From Eurosta solidaginis (taxonomy: Eukaryota; Arthropoda; Insecta; Diptera; Tephritidae), in the NCBI RefSeq assembly GCF_040869045.1, contig NW_027136911.1, positions 558,001 to 622,000 on the forward strand: DNA of 64,000 nucleotides, given 5' to 3'. Position numbers and translations under genes: made by a program. The first letter of the stretch is position 1, and every line of letters begins with the position of its first letter. The notes beneath the pieces are model-generated. The model was not told where the DNA came from. It did no database searches and was given only the letters and a program-made list of their open reading frames with translations. Shown here in pieces: positions 28,401 through 41,430 of this stretch.

Positions 28401-31400
28401 CCATCCACTTTGACGTAGAAATTGAACCGTTAAAGATAGAGCCTTGGATCAGCTTGTGGATTAATACACACATAAAAACCTATCATCTGCAAAAACAAAA
28501 TCGATTCTATCTTGCTTGATTCAATAGATATGGACACTTATCCCTTTTTGTCGGTTAACCCCACCCACTTTGACGTAGAAATTGAACCGTTAACGATAGA
28601 ACCTTGGATCAGCTTGTGGATTAATATACACATAAAAACCTATCATCTGCAAAAACAAAATCGATTCTATCTTGCTTGATTCAATAGATATGGACACTTA
28701 TCCCTTTTTGTCGGTTAACCCCACCCACTTTGACGTAGAAATTGAACCGATAACGATAGAACCTTGTATTAGCTTGTGGATTAATATACACATAAAAACC
28801 TACCATCTGCAAACATAAATTCGATTCTATCTTGCTTGGTTCAATAGATATGTATACTTATCCCTTTTAGTCGGTTAACCCCACCCACTATAACGTAGAA
28901 ATTGAACCGTTAACGATAGAAACCTAGGTCTGCTTGTGGATTAATATACACATAAAAACTTATCATCTGCAGAAACAAAAGCGATTCTATCTTACTTGGG
29001 TCAATAGATATGGACAATTATCCCATCCACTTTGACGTAGAAATTGAACCGTTAAAGATAGAGCCTTGGATCAGCTCGTGGATTAATACACACATAAAAA
29101 CCTATCATCTGCAAAAACAAAATCGATTCTATCTTGCTTGATTCAATAGATATGGACACTTATCCCTTTTTGTCGGTTAACCCCACCCACTTTGACGTAG
29201 AAATTGAACCGTTAACGATAGAACCTTGGATCAGCTTGTGGATTAATATACACATAAAAACCTATCATCTGCAAAAAAAAATCGATTCTATCTTGCTTGG
29301 TTCAATAGATATGGACACTTGTCCCTTTTAGTCGGTTAACCCCATCCACTTTGACGTAGAAATTGAACCGTTAACGATAGAACCTTGGATCAGCTCGTGG
29401 ATTAATATACACATAAAAACCTATCATCTGCAAAAACAAAATCGATTCTATCTTGCTTGATTCAATAGATATGGACACTTATCCCTTTTTGTCGGTTAAC
29501 CCCACCCACTTTGACGTAGAAATTGAACCTTTAACGATAGAACCTTGGATCAGCTTGTGGATTAATATACACATAAAAACCTACCATCTGCAAAAAAAAA
29601 TCGATTCTATCTTGCTTGGTTCAATAGATATGGACACTTATCCCTTTAAGTCGGTTAACCCCACCCACTTTGACGTAGAAATTGAACCGTTAACGATAGA
29701 ACCTTGGATCAGCTTGTGGATTAATATACACATAAAAACCTATCATCTGCAAAAAAAAATCGATTCTATCTTGCTTGGTTAAATAGATATCTATACTTAT
29801 CCCTTTTAGTCGGCTAACCCCACCCACTATAACGTAGAAATTGAACCGTTAACGATAGAAACTTAGGTCAGCTTGTGGATTAATATACACATAAAAACCT
29901 ACCATCTGCAAAAATAAAATCGATTCTATCTTGCTTGGTTCAATAGATATGGACACTTATCCCTTTTTGTCGGTTAACCCCACCCACTTTGACGTAGAAA
30001 TTGAACCGTTAACGATAGAACCTTGGATCAGCTTGTGGATTAATATACACATAAAAACCTATCATCTGCAAAAAAAAATCGATTCTATCTTGCTTGGTTC
30101 AATAGATATGGACACTTATCCCTTTTAGTCGGTTAACCCCATCCACTTTGACGTAGAAATTGAACCGTTAACGATAGAACCTTGGATCAGCTCGTGGATT
30201 AATATACACATAAAAACCTATCATCTGCAAAAACAAAATCGATTCTATCTTGCTTGATTCAATAGATATGGACACTTATCCCTTTTAGTCGGTTAACCCC
30301 ATCCACTTTGACGTAGAAATTGAACCGTTAAAGATAGAGCCTTGGATCAGCTTGTGGATTAATATACACATAAAAACCTACCATCTGCAAAAATATATTT
30401 GATTCTATCTTGCTTGGTTCAATAGATATGTATACTTATCCCTTTTAGTCGGTTAACCCCACCCACTATGACGTAGAAGAGATAGAGCCTTGGATCGGCT
30501 TGTGGATTAATATACGCATAAAAACCTATCATCTGCAAAAACAAAATCGATTCTATCTTGCTTGATTCAATAGATATGGACACTTATCCCTTTTAGTCGG
30601 TTAACCCCACCCACTATAACGAAGAAATTGAACCGTTAACAATAGAAACTTAGGTCAGCTTGTGGATTAATATACACATAAAAACCTACCATCTGCAAAA
30701 ATAAAATCGATTCTGTCTTGCTTGGTTCAATATATATGGACACTCCCTTTTAGTCGGTTAACCCCACCCAAAATAGATATGGACACTTATCCCTTTTAGT
30801 CGGTTAACCGCACCCAGTATGACGTAGAAATCGAACCGTTAGCGATAGAACCTTGGATCAGCCTGTGAATTAATATACACATAAAAACCTACCATCTGCA
30901 AAAATAAATTCGATTCTATCTTGCTTGGTTCAATAGATATGTATACTTATCCCTTTTAGTCGGTTAACCACACCCACTATAACGTAGAAATTGAACCGTT
31001 AACGACAGAAACTTAGGTCAGCTTGTGGATTAGTATACACATAAAAACCTACCATCTGCAAAAATAAAATCGATTCTGTCTTGCTTGGTTCAATATATAT
31101 GGACACTTATGCCTTTTAGTCGGTTAACCCCACCCAGTATGACGTAGAAATTGAACCGTTAACGATAGAACCTTGGATCAGCTCGTGGATTAATATACAC
31201 ATAAAAACCTATCATCTTCAAAAACAAAATCGATTCTATCTTGCTTGGTTCAATAGATATGTATACTTATCCCTTTTAGTCGGTTAACCCCACCCACTAT
31301 TACGTAGAAATTGAACCATTAAAGATAGAGCCTTGGATCAGCTTGTGGATTAATATACACATAAAAGCCTTCCATCTGCAAAAATATATTTGATTCTATC

Positions 31401-33900
31401 TCGCTTGGTTCAATAGATATGTATACTTATCCCTTTTAGTCGGTTAACCCCACCCACTATGACGTAGAAGAGATAGAGCCTTGGATCGGCTTGTGGATTA
31501 ATATACGCATAAAAACCTATCATCTGCAAAAACAAAATCGATTCTGTCTTGCTTGGTTCAATATATATGGACACTTATGCCTTTTAGTCGGTTAACCCCA
31601 CCCAGTATGACGTAGAAATTGAACCGTTAACGATAGAACCTTGGATCAGCTCGTGGATTAATATACACATAAAAACCTATCATCTTCAAAAACAAAATCG
31701 ATTCTATCTTGCTTGGTTCAATAGATATGTATACTTATCCCTTTTAGTCGGTTAACCCCACCCACTATTACGTAGAAATTGAACCATTAAAGATAGAGCC
31801 TTGGATCAGCTTGTGGATTAATATACACATAAAAGCCTTCCATCTGCAAAAATATATTTGATTCTATCTCGCTTGGTTCAATAGATATGTATACTTATCC
31901 CTTTTAGTCGGTTAACCCCACCCACTATGACGTAGAAGAGATAGAGCCTTGGATCGGCTTGTGGATTAGTATACACATAAAAACCTACCATCTGCAAAAA
32001 TAAAATCGATTCTGTCTTGCTTGGTTCAATATATATGGACACTTATGCCTTTTAGTCGGTTAACCCCACCCAGTATGACGTAGAAATTGAACCGTTAACG
32101 ATAGAACCTTGGATCAGCTCGTGGATTAATATACACATAAAAACCTATCATCTTCAAAAACAAAATCGATTCTATCTTGCTTGGTTCAATAGATATGGAC
32201 ACTTATCCCTTTTAGTCGGTTAACCCCACCCAAAATAGATATGGACACTTATCCCTTTTAGTCGGTTAACCCCATCCACTTTGACGTAGAAATTGAACCG
32301 TTAACGATAGAACCTTGGATCAGCTCGTGGATTAATATACACATAAAAACCTATCATCTGCAAAAACAAAATCGATTCTATCTTGCTTGATTAAATAGAT
32401 ATGGACACTTATCCCTTTTAGTCGGTTAACCCCATCCACTTTGACGTAGAAATTGAACCGTTAACGATAGAACCTTGTATTGGCTTGTGGATTAATATAC
32501 ACATAAAAACCTATCATCTTCAGAAAAAAATCGATTCTATCTAGCTTGGTTCAATAGATATGGACGCTTATCCCTTTTAGTCGGTTAACCCCACCCACAA
32601 TAGGTATAGACACTTATCCCTTTTAGTCGGTTAACCCCATCCACTTTGACGTAGAAATTGAACCCTTAACGATAGAACCTTGTATTAACTTGTGGATTAA
32701 TATACACATAAAAACCTATCATCTGCAAAAACAAAATCGATTCTATCTTGCTTGGTTCAATAGATATGGACACTTATCCCTTTTAGTCGGTTAACCCCAC
32801 CCACTTTGGCGTAGAAATTGAATCGTTAACGATAGAACCTTGGATCAGCTTGTGGATTAATATGCACATAAAAACCTATCATCTGCAAAAACAAAATCGA
32901 TTCTATCTTGCTTGGTTCAATAGATATGGACACTTATCCCTTTTAGTCGGTTAACCCCACCCACTTTGGCGTAGAAATTGAATCGTTAATGATAGAACCT
33001 TGGATCAGCTTGTGGATTAATATACACATAAAAACCTATCATCTGCAAAAACAAAATCGATTCTATCTTGCTTGGTTCAATAGATATGGACACTTATCCC
33101 TTATAGTTGGTTAACCCCACCCACAATAGATATGGACACTTATCCCTTTTAGACGGTTAACCCCATCCACTTTGACGTAGAAATTGAACCGATAACGATA
33201 GAACCTTGGCTCAGCTTGTGGATTAATATACACATAAAAACCTACCATCTGCAAAAACAAAATCGATTCTATCTTGCTTGGTTCAATAGATATGGACATT
33301 TATCCCTTTTAGTCGGTTAATCCCACCCACAATAGATATGGACACTTATCCCTTTTAGTCGGTTAACCCCATCCACTTTGACGTAGAAACTGAACCGTTA
33401 ACGATAGAACCTTATATTAGCTTGTGGATTAATATACACATAAAAACCTATCATGTTCAAAAACAAAATCGATTCTATCTTGCTTGGTTCAATAGATATG
33501 GACACTTATCCCTTTTAGTCGGTTAACCCCATCCACTTTGACGTAGAAATTGAACCGTTAACGATAGAACCTTTTATTAGCTTGTGGATTAATATACACA
33601 TAAAAACCTATCATGTTCGAAAACAAAATCGATTCTATCTTGCTTGGTTCAATAGATATGGACGCTTATCCCTTTTAGTCGGTTAATCCCACCCACAATA
33701 GATATGGAAACTTATCCCTTTTAGTCGGTTAACCCCATCCACTTTAACGTAGAAACTGAACCGTAAACGATAGAACCTTGTATTAGCTTGTGAATTAATA
33801 TACACATAAAAGCCTATCATCTGCAAAAACAAAATCGATTCTATCTTGCTTGGTTCAATAGATATGGACACTTATCCCTTTTAGTCGGTTAACCCCATCC
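28400..33900 (+). repeat. Satellite block paralogous to 45.4-49.9 kb
   Basis: Carries the same series of variants as the long HOR on the right: CACTCCCTTTT at 30741 versus 47481 (offset 16740), and the CGATAACGATAGAACCTTGGCTC region at 33188 versus 49142 (offset 15954). The 786-bp shift is due to extra units here between about 31.2 and 32.0 kb, which include a 468-bp tandem duplication (CATCTTCA at 31213 and 31681). 468 is three monomers minus the 12-bp deletion. Several 159-bp monomers (A-run of nine) lie at 29.2-30.1 kb. Confidence 0.75.
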
Positions 33901-36900
33901 ACTTTGACGTAGAAATTGAACCGTTAACGATAGAACCTTGTATTAGCTTGTGGATTAATATACACATAAAAACCTATCATGTTCAAAAACAAAATCGATT
34001 CTATCTTGCTTGGTTAAATATATATGGACGCTTATCCCTTTTAGTCGGTTAACCCCACCCACAATAGATATAGACACTTATCCCTTTTAGTCGGTTAACC
34101 CCATCCACTTTGACGTAGAAATTGAACCGTTAACGATAAAACCTTGTATTAGCTTGTGGATTAATATACACATAAAAACCTATCATCTGCAAAAACAAAA
34201 TCGATTCTATCTTGCTTGGTTCAATAGATATGGACACTTATCCCTTTTAGTCGGTTAACCCCACTCACTTTGGCGTAGAAATTCAATCGTTAACGATAGA
34301 ACCTTGGATCAGCTTGTGAATTAATATACACATAAAAACCTAGCATCTGCAAAAACAAAATCGATTCTATCTTGCTTGGTTCAATAGATATGGACACTTA
34401 TCCCTTTTAGTCGGTTAACCCCACCCACAATAGATATGGACACTTATCCCTTTTAGACGGTTAACCCCATCCACTTTGACGTAGAAATTGAACCGTTAAC
34501 GATAGAACCTTGGGTCAGCTTGTGGATTAATATACGCATAAAAACCTACCATCTGCAAAAACAAAATCGATTCTATCTTGCTTGGTTCAATAGATATGGG
34601 CACTTATCCCTTTTAGTCGGTTAATCCCACCCACAATAGATATGGACACTTATCCCTTTTAGTCGGTTAACCCCATCCACTTTGACGTAGAAATTGAACC
34701 GTTAACGATAGAACCTTGGATCAGCTTGTGGATTAATATACACATAAAAACCTATCATCTGCAAAAACAAAATCGAATCTATCTTGCTCGGTTCAATAGA
34801 TATGGATACTTATCCCTTTTAGTCGGTTAACCCCAACCACTATAACGTAGAAATTGAACCGTTAGCGAGAGAACCTTAGATCAGCCTGTGGATTAATACA
34901 CACATAAAAACCTACCATCTGTAAAAATAAATTCGATTCTATCTTGCTTGGTTCAATAGATATGGACACTTATCCCTTTTAGTCGGTTAACCCCACCCAG
35001 TATGACGTAGAAATCGAACCGTTAGCGATAGAACCTTGGATCAGCCTGTGAATTAATATACACATAAAAACCTACCATCTGCAAAAATAAATTCGAATCT
35101 ACCATTGCTTGGTTCAATAGATATGTATATCTATCCCTTTTAGTCGGTTAACCCCACCCACTATAACGTAGAAATTGAACCGTTAACGATAGAAACTTAG
35201 GTCAGCTTGTGGATTAATATACACATAAAAACCTACCATCTGCAAAAATAAAATCGATTCTGTCTTGCTTGGTCCAATATATATGGACACTTATCCCTTT
35301 TAGTCGGTTAACCCCACCCAGTATGACGTAGAAATTTAACCGTTAACGACAGAACCTTGGATCAGCTTGTGGATTAATATACACATAAAAACCTATCATC
35401 TGCTAAAACAAAATCGAATCTATCTTGCTTGGTTCAATAGATATGGATACTTATTCCTTTTAGTCGGTTAACCCCAACCACTATAACGTAGAAATGGAAC
35501 CGTTAGCGATAGAACCTTAGATCAGCCTGTGGATTAATACACACATAAAAACCTACCATCTGTAAAAATAAATTCGATTCTATCTTGCTTGGTTCAATAG
35601 ATATGGACACTTATCCCTTTTAGTCGGTTAACCCCACCCAGTATGACGTAGAAATCGAACCGTTAGCGATAGAACCTTGGATCAGCCTGTGAATTAATAT
35701 ACACATAAAAACCTACCATCTGCAAAAATAAATTCGAATCTACCATTGCTTGGTTCAATAGATATGTATACTTATCCCTTTTAGTCGGTTAACCCCACCC
35801 ACTATAACGTAGAAATTGAACCGTTAGCGATAGAACCTTAGATCAGCCTGTGGATTAATACACACATAAAAACCTACCATCTGTAAACATAAATTCGATT
35901 CTATCTTGCTTGGTTCAATAGATATGGACACTTATCCCTTTTAGTCGGTTAACCCCACCCACTTTGGCGTAGAAATTGAATCGTTAACGATAGAACCTTG
36001 GATCAGCTTGTGGATTAATATACACATAAAAACCTATCATGTTCAAAAACAAAATCGATTCTATCTTGCTTGGTTCAATAGATATGGACACTTATCCCTT
36101 TTAGTCAGTTAACCCCACCCACAATAGATATGGACACTTATCCCTTTTAGTCGGTTAACCCCATCCACTTTGACGTAGAAACTGAACCGTTAACGATAGA
36201 ACCTTGGATCAGCTTGTGGATTAATATACACATAAAAACCTATCATCTGCAAAAAAAAATCGATTCTGTCTTGCTTGGTTCAATAGATATGGACACTTAT
36301 CCCTTTTAGTCGGTTAACCCCACCCACAATAGATATGGACACTTATCCCTTTTAATCGGTTAACCCCATCCACTTTGACGTAGAAATTGAACCGATAACG
36401 ATAGAACCATGTATTAGCTTGTGGATTAATATACACATAAAAACCTACCATCTGCAAACATAAATTCGATTCTATCTTGCTTGGTTCAATAGATATGTAT
36501 ACGTATCCCTTTTAGTCGGTTAACCCCACCCACTATAACGTAGAAATTGAACCGTTAACGATAGAAACCTAGCTTGTGGATTAATATACACATAAAACCC
36601 TATCATCTGCAAAAATAAATTCGATTCTATCTTGCTTGGTTCAATAGATATGTATACTTATCCCTTTTAGTCGGTTAACCCCACCCACTATAACGTAGAA
36701 ATTGAACCGTTAACGATAGAAACTTAGGTCAGCTTGTGGATTAATATACACATAAAAACTTATCATCTGCAGAAACAAAAGCGATTCTATCTTACTTGGG
36801 TCAATAGATATGGACAATTATCCCTTTTATTCGGTTATTCCCACCCAGTATGACGTAGAAATCGAACCGTTAGCGATAGAACCTTGGATCAGCCTGTGGA

Positions 36901-39900
36901 TTAATATACACATAAAAACCTACCATCTGTAAAAATAAATTCGATTCTATCTTGCTTGGTTCAATAGATATGGACACTTATCCCTTTTAGTCGGTTAACC
37001 CCACCCAGTATGACGTAGAAATCGAACCGTTAGCGATAGAACCTTGGATCAGCCTGTGAATTAATATACACATAAAAACCTACCATCTGCAAAAATAAAT
37101 TCGAATCTACCATTGCTTGGTTCAATAGATATGTATACTTATCCCTTTTAGTCGGTTAACCCCACCCACTATAACGTAGAAATTGAACCGTTAGCGATAG
37201 AACCTTAGATCAGCCTGTGGATTAATACACACATAAAAACCTACCATCTGTAAACATAAATTCGATTCTATCTTGCTTGGTTCAATAGATATGGACACTT
37301 ATCCCTTTTAGTCGGTTAACCCCACCCACTTTGGCGTAGAAATTGAATCGTTAACGATAGAACCTTGGATCAGCTTGTGGATTAATATACACATAAAAAC
37401 CTATCATGTTCAAAAACAAAATCGATTCTATCTTGCTTGGTTCAATAGATATGGACACTTATCCCTTTTAGTCAGTTAACCCCACCCACAATAGATATGG
37501 ACACTTATCCCTTTTAGTCGGTTAACCCCATCCACTTTGACGTAGAAACTGAACCGTTAACGATAGAACCTTGTATTAGCTTGTGGATTAATATACACAT
37601 AAAAACCTATCATGTTCAAAAACAAAATCGATTCTATCTTGCTTGGTTCAATAGATATGGACACTTATCCCTTTTAGTCGGTTAACCCCACCCACAATAG
37701 ATATGGACACTTATCCCTTTTAGTCGGTTAACCCCATCCACTTTGACGTAGGAACTGAACCGTTAACGATAGAACCTTGTATTAGCTTGTGGATTAATAT
37801 ACACATAAAAACCTATCATGTTCAAAAACAAAATCGATTCTATCTCGCTTGGTTCAATAGATATGGACACTTATCTCTTTTAGTCGGTTAACCCCACTCA
37901 CTTTGGCGTAGAAATTCAATCGTTAACGATAGAACCTTGGATCAGCTTGTGGATTAATATACACATAAAAACCTAGCATCTGCAAAAACAAAATCGATTC
38001 TATCTTGCTTGGTTCAATAGATATGGACACTTATCCCTTTTAGTCGGTTAACCCCACCCACAATAGATATGGACACTTATCCCTTTTAGTCGGTTAACCC
38101 CACCCACTTTGGCGTAGAAATTGAATCGTTAATGATAGAACCTTGGATCAGCTTGTGGATTAATATACACATAAAAACCTATCATCTGCAAAAACAAAAT
38201 CGATTCTATCTTGCTTGGTTCAATAGATATGGACACTTATCCCTTATAGTCGGTTAACCCCACCCACAATAGATATGGACACTTATCCCTTTTAGTCGGT
38301 TAACCCATTCCACTTTGACGTAGAAACTGAACCGTTAACTATAGAACCTTGTATTAGCTTGTGGATTAATATACACATAAAAACCTATCATGTTCAAAAA
38401 CAAAATCGATTCTATCTTGCTTGGTTCAATAGATATGGACACTTATCCCTTTTAGTCGGTTAACCCCATCCACTTTGACGTAGAAATTGAACCCTTAAGG
38501 ATAGAACCTTGTATTAACTTGTGGATTAATATTCACATAAAAACCTATCATCTGCAAAAACAAAATCGATTCTATCTTGCTTGGTTCAATAGATATGGAC
38601 ACTTATCCCTTTTAGTCGGTTAACCCCACCCACTTTGGCGTAGAAATTGAATCGTTAACGATAGAACCTTGGATCAGCTTGTGGATTAATATACACATAA
38701 AAACCTAGCATCTGCAAAAACAAAATCGATTCTGTCTTGCTTGGTTCAATAGATATGGACACTTATCCCTTTTAGTCGGTTAACCCCACCCACAATAGAT
38801 ATGGACACTTATCCCTTTTAGACGGTTAACCCCATCCACTTTGACGTAGAAATTGAACCGTTAACGATAGAACCTTGTATTAGCTTGTGGATTAATATAC
38901 GCATAAAAACCTATCATCTGCAAAAACAAAATCGATTCTATCTTGCTTGGTTCAATAGATATGGATACTTATTCCTTTAAGTCGGTTAACCCCAACCACT
39001 ATAACGTAGAAATTGAACCGTTAGCGATAGAACCTTAGATCAGCCTGTGGATCAATATGCACATAAAAACCTACCATCTGCAAAAATAAAATCGATTCTA
39101 TCTTGCTTGGTTCAATAGATATGGACACTTATCCCTTTTAGTCGGTTAACCCCACCCAGTATGACGTAGAAATTGAACCATTAGCGATAGAGCCTTGGAT
39201 CAGCTTGTGGATTAATACACACATAAAAACCTATAATCTGCAAAAACAAAATCGAATCTATCTTGCTTGGTTCAATAGATATGGACACTTATCCCTTTTA
39301 GTCGGTTAATCCCACCCACTTTGACGTAGAAATTGAACCGTTAGCGATAGAACCTTAGATCAGATTGCGGATTAATATACACATAAAAATCTACCATCTG
39401 CAAAAATAAAATCGATTCCATCTTGCTTGGTTCAATAGATATGGACCCTTATCCCTTTTAGTCGGTTATTCCCACCCAGTATGACGTAGAAATCGAACCG
39501 TTAGCGATAGAACCTTGGATCAGCCTGTGGATTAATATACACATAAAAACCTACCATCTGCAAAAATAAAAAAGATTCTGTCTTGCTTGGTTCAATATAT
39601 ATGGACACTTATCCCTTTTAGTGGGTTAACCCCACCCAGTATGACGAAGAAATTGAACCGTTAACGATAGAACCTTGGATCAGCTTGTGGATTAATATAC
39701 ACATAAAAACCTACCATCTGCAAAAATAAATTCGATTCTATCTTGCTTGGTTCAATAGATATGTATACTTATCCCTTTTAGTCGGTTAACCCCACCCACT
39801 ATAACGTAGAAATTGAACCGTTAACGATAGAAACTTAGGTCAGCTTGTGGATTAATATACACATAAAAACCTATCATCTGCAAAAACAAAATCGATTCTA

Positions 39901-41014
39901 TCTTGCTTGGTTCAATAAATATGGACACTTATCCCTTTTAGTCGGTTAACTCCACCCACTTTGGCGTAGAAATTGAATCGTTAACGATAGAACCTTGGAT
40001 CAGCTTGTGGATTAATATACACATAAAAACCTATCATCTGCAAAAAAAAATCGATTCTGTCTTGCTTGGTTCAATAGATATGGACACTTATCCCTTTTAG
40101 TCGGTTAACCCCACCCACAATAGATATGGACACTTATCCCTTTTAGTCGGTTAACCCCATCCACTTTGACGTAGAAATTGAACCGATAACGATAGAACCA
40201 TGTATTAGCTTGTGGATTAATATACACATAAAAACCTACCATCTGCAAACATAAATTCGATTCTATCTTGCTTGGTTCAATAGATATGTATACGTATCCC
40301 TTTTAGTCGGTTAACCCCACCCACTATAACGTAGAAATTGAACCGTTAACGATAGAAACCTAGGTCAGCTTGTGGATTAATATACACATAAAACCCTATC
40401 ATCTGCAAAAATAAATTCGATTCTATCTTGCTTGGTTCAATAGATATGTATACTTATCCCTTTTAGTCGGTTAACCCCACCCACTATAACGTAGAAATTG
40501 AACCGTTAACGATAGAAACTTAGGTCAGCTTTTGGATTAATATACACATAAAAACTTATCATCTGCAGAAACAAAAGCGATTCTATCTTACTTGGGTCAA
40601 TAGATATGGACAATTATCCCTTTTATTCGGTTATTCCCACCCAGTATGACGTAGAAATCGAACCGTTAGCGATAGAACCTTGGATCAGCCTGTGGATTAA
40701 TATACACATAAAAACCTACCATCTGTAAAAATAAATTCGATTCTATCTTGCTTGGTTTAATAGATATGGACACTTATCCCTTTTAGTCGGTTAACCCCAC
40801 CCAGTATGACGTAGAAATCGAACCGTTAGCGATAGAACCTTGGATCAGCCTGTGAATTAATATACACATAAAAACCTACCATCTGCAAAAATAAATTCGA
40901 ATCTACCATTGCTTGGTTCAATAGATATGTATACTTATCCCTTTTAGTCGGTTAACCCCACCCACTATAACGTAGAAATTGAACCGTTAACGATAGAAAC
41001 TTAGGTCAGCTTGT
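33900..41014 (+). repeat. Satellite block left of the retrotransposon
   Basis: Contains repeated blocks. 35580-36120 recurs at about 36950-37490 (marker ACCATTGCTTGG at 35742 and 37109, 1367 apart). 36470-37130 recurs at about 40260-40930 (marker GCGATTCTAT at 36781 and 40577, offset 3796). The ACCATTGCTTGG marker, a one-base-longer form of the usual TATCTTGCTTGG, also occurs at 35101 and 40905. The block at 35100-35360 is the uninterrupted counterpart of the sequence now split by the retrotransposon. Confidence 0.72.
41008..41014 (+). repeat. Target-site duplication, left copy (AGCTTGT)
   Basis: AGCTTGT at monomer positions 63-69 of a satellite monomer is followed abruptly by non-satellite sequence at 41015. 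The same seven bases precede the resumption of the satellite at 44534. Uninterrupted monomers have a single AGCTTGT here. On the left the preceding base is C (satellite GTCAGC), on the right A (element), so the duplication is exactly 7 bp. Confidence 0.9.
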
Positions 41015-41028
41015 ATAATGTATAATGT
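41015..41028 (-). repeat. 3'-terminal ACATTAT repeat of the retrotransposon
   Basis: On the plus strand ATAATGT occurs twice in tandem, right against the target-site duplication, followed by ATTTATTTATTA. In element orientation the 3' end is therefore two ACATTAT units and not a poly(A) tail. Short tandem-repeat tails are known for CR1, I and some related clades, where RT adds or slips on the repeat. Confidence 0.8.
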
Positions 41029-41430
41029 ATTTATTTATTACGGCTTTCCTAAGCCTAACTTAAATCTATTTTACATGTTTATAATTGTCTTCTGGACTAT
41101 GCAATCTAGAATAATTACATCTATGTCCTACCTTGGAGTACTATGGATGGGAGACTTCCAGATCATGCGAACAAAGCGTTGCGATTATGTAGTATGTAGG
41201 CATTTTACGCATGTTAGTAAAGCGCGAAGGCAACATCTGCACGGAGATGCACTGAGTTAATCGAGTGATGCGTTTCAGTATGTGCTTCGGCAACCTTTTT
41301 TGTATGCGCACAAGAGCTTGGAAGTCTTGGCGCTACACAGCAGTATAGTTTCGCTGCACTTCTATCGATGCTATGGAAGTCCGCCTGTCCAGCACTAAAT
41401 TGGTAGTGTTCTGCAATAATTGTACAATTT
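41029..41430 (-). other. Retrotransposon 3' untranslated region
   Basis: About 400 bp between the ORF2 TAA and the terminal repeat. No conserved protein frame is seen; the open frames crossing it are short and unrelated to known domains. The part from about 41160 to 41400 is visibly richer in G and C than ORF2 and than the satellite, and holds a small inverted repeat (CATCT-GCACGG-AGATG near 41233-41248). The antisense strand holds a segment resembling the 3' half of 5S rRNA, listed separately. A different origin for the GC-richer piece is possible. Confidence 0.7.
41131..41205 (+). other. Possible degenerate 5S-rRNA-like segment (antisense to element)
   Basis: On the plus strand GAGTACT-ATGGATGGGAGAC (41136-41155) resembles the box C part of the 5S rRNA internal control region (AGTACTTGGATGGGAGAC), with one extra base. 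About 35 bases further, TATGTAGGCATTTT (41192-41206) resembles the 5S 3' end and terminator. The spacing is about 20 bases longer than in a real 5S gene, and the upstream half (box A region) is not convincing. It cannot be a functional 5S gene. It could be a relic captured by the element, or chance similarity. Confidence 0.3.

Larger units (their letters stand above)
1..41014 (+). repeat. 160-bp satellite array, left part
   Basis: Uninterrupted head-to-tail array. Phased at AGTCGGTTAA, most monomers are 160 bp (for example starts at 1 and 161, or 49471 and 49631 in the right part). Each monomer carries three 8-bp palindromes: GGTTAACC (monomer 5-12), CGTTAACG (40-47) and AATCGATT (111-118). 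It also has A-rich tracts at about 86-90 and 103-111, and GC is about 35%. No inverted monomer was seen. Variants include 159-bp monomers (one A fewer), 46-bp monomers, and forms with small deletions. Monomer length near one nucleosome, the palindromes and the HOR organisation are typical of centromeric or pericentromeric satellites, but a centromere role is inference only. No gene is visible inside it. Confidence 0.97.

Noticed and set aside
33111..33299. Minus-strand 62-codon frames (also 6028, 33683, 49065, 55049, 60242) as a conserved small protein family
   Set aside because: They begin at GTG within the satellite and span a fixed full plus 46-bp unit; identical copies reflect HOR duplication, not selection on a protein.
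41131..41205. Functional 5S rRNA gene
   Set aside because: The 5' half and box A are not recognisable and spacing between the similar parts is about 20 bases too long.
41018..41260. Plus-strand 80-codon frame over the element's 3' region
   Set aside because: Crosses the microsatellite tail and the untranslated region, no domain, antisense to the element.
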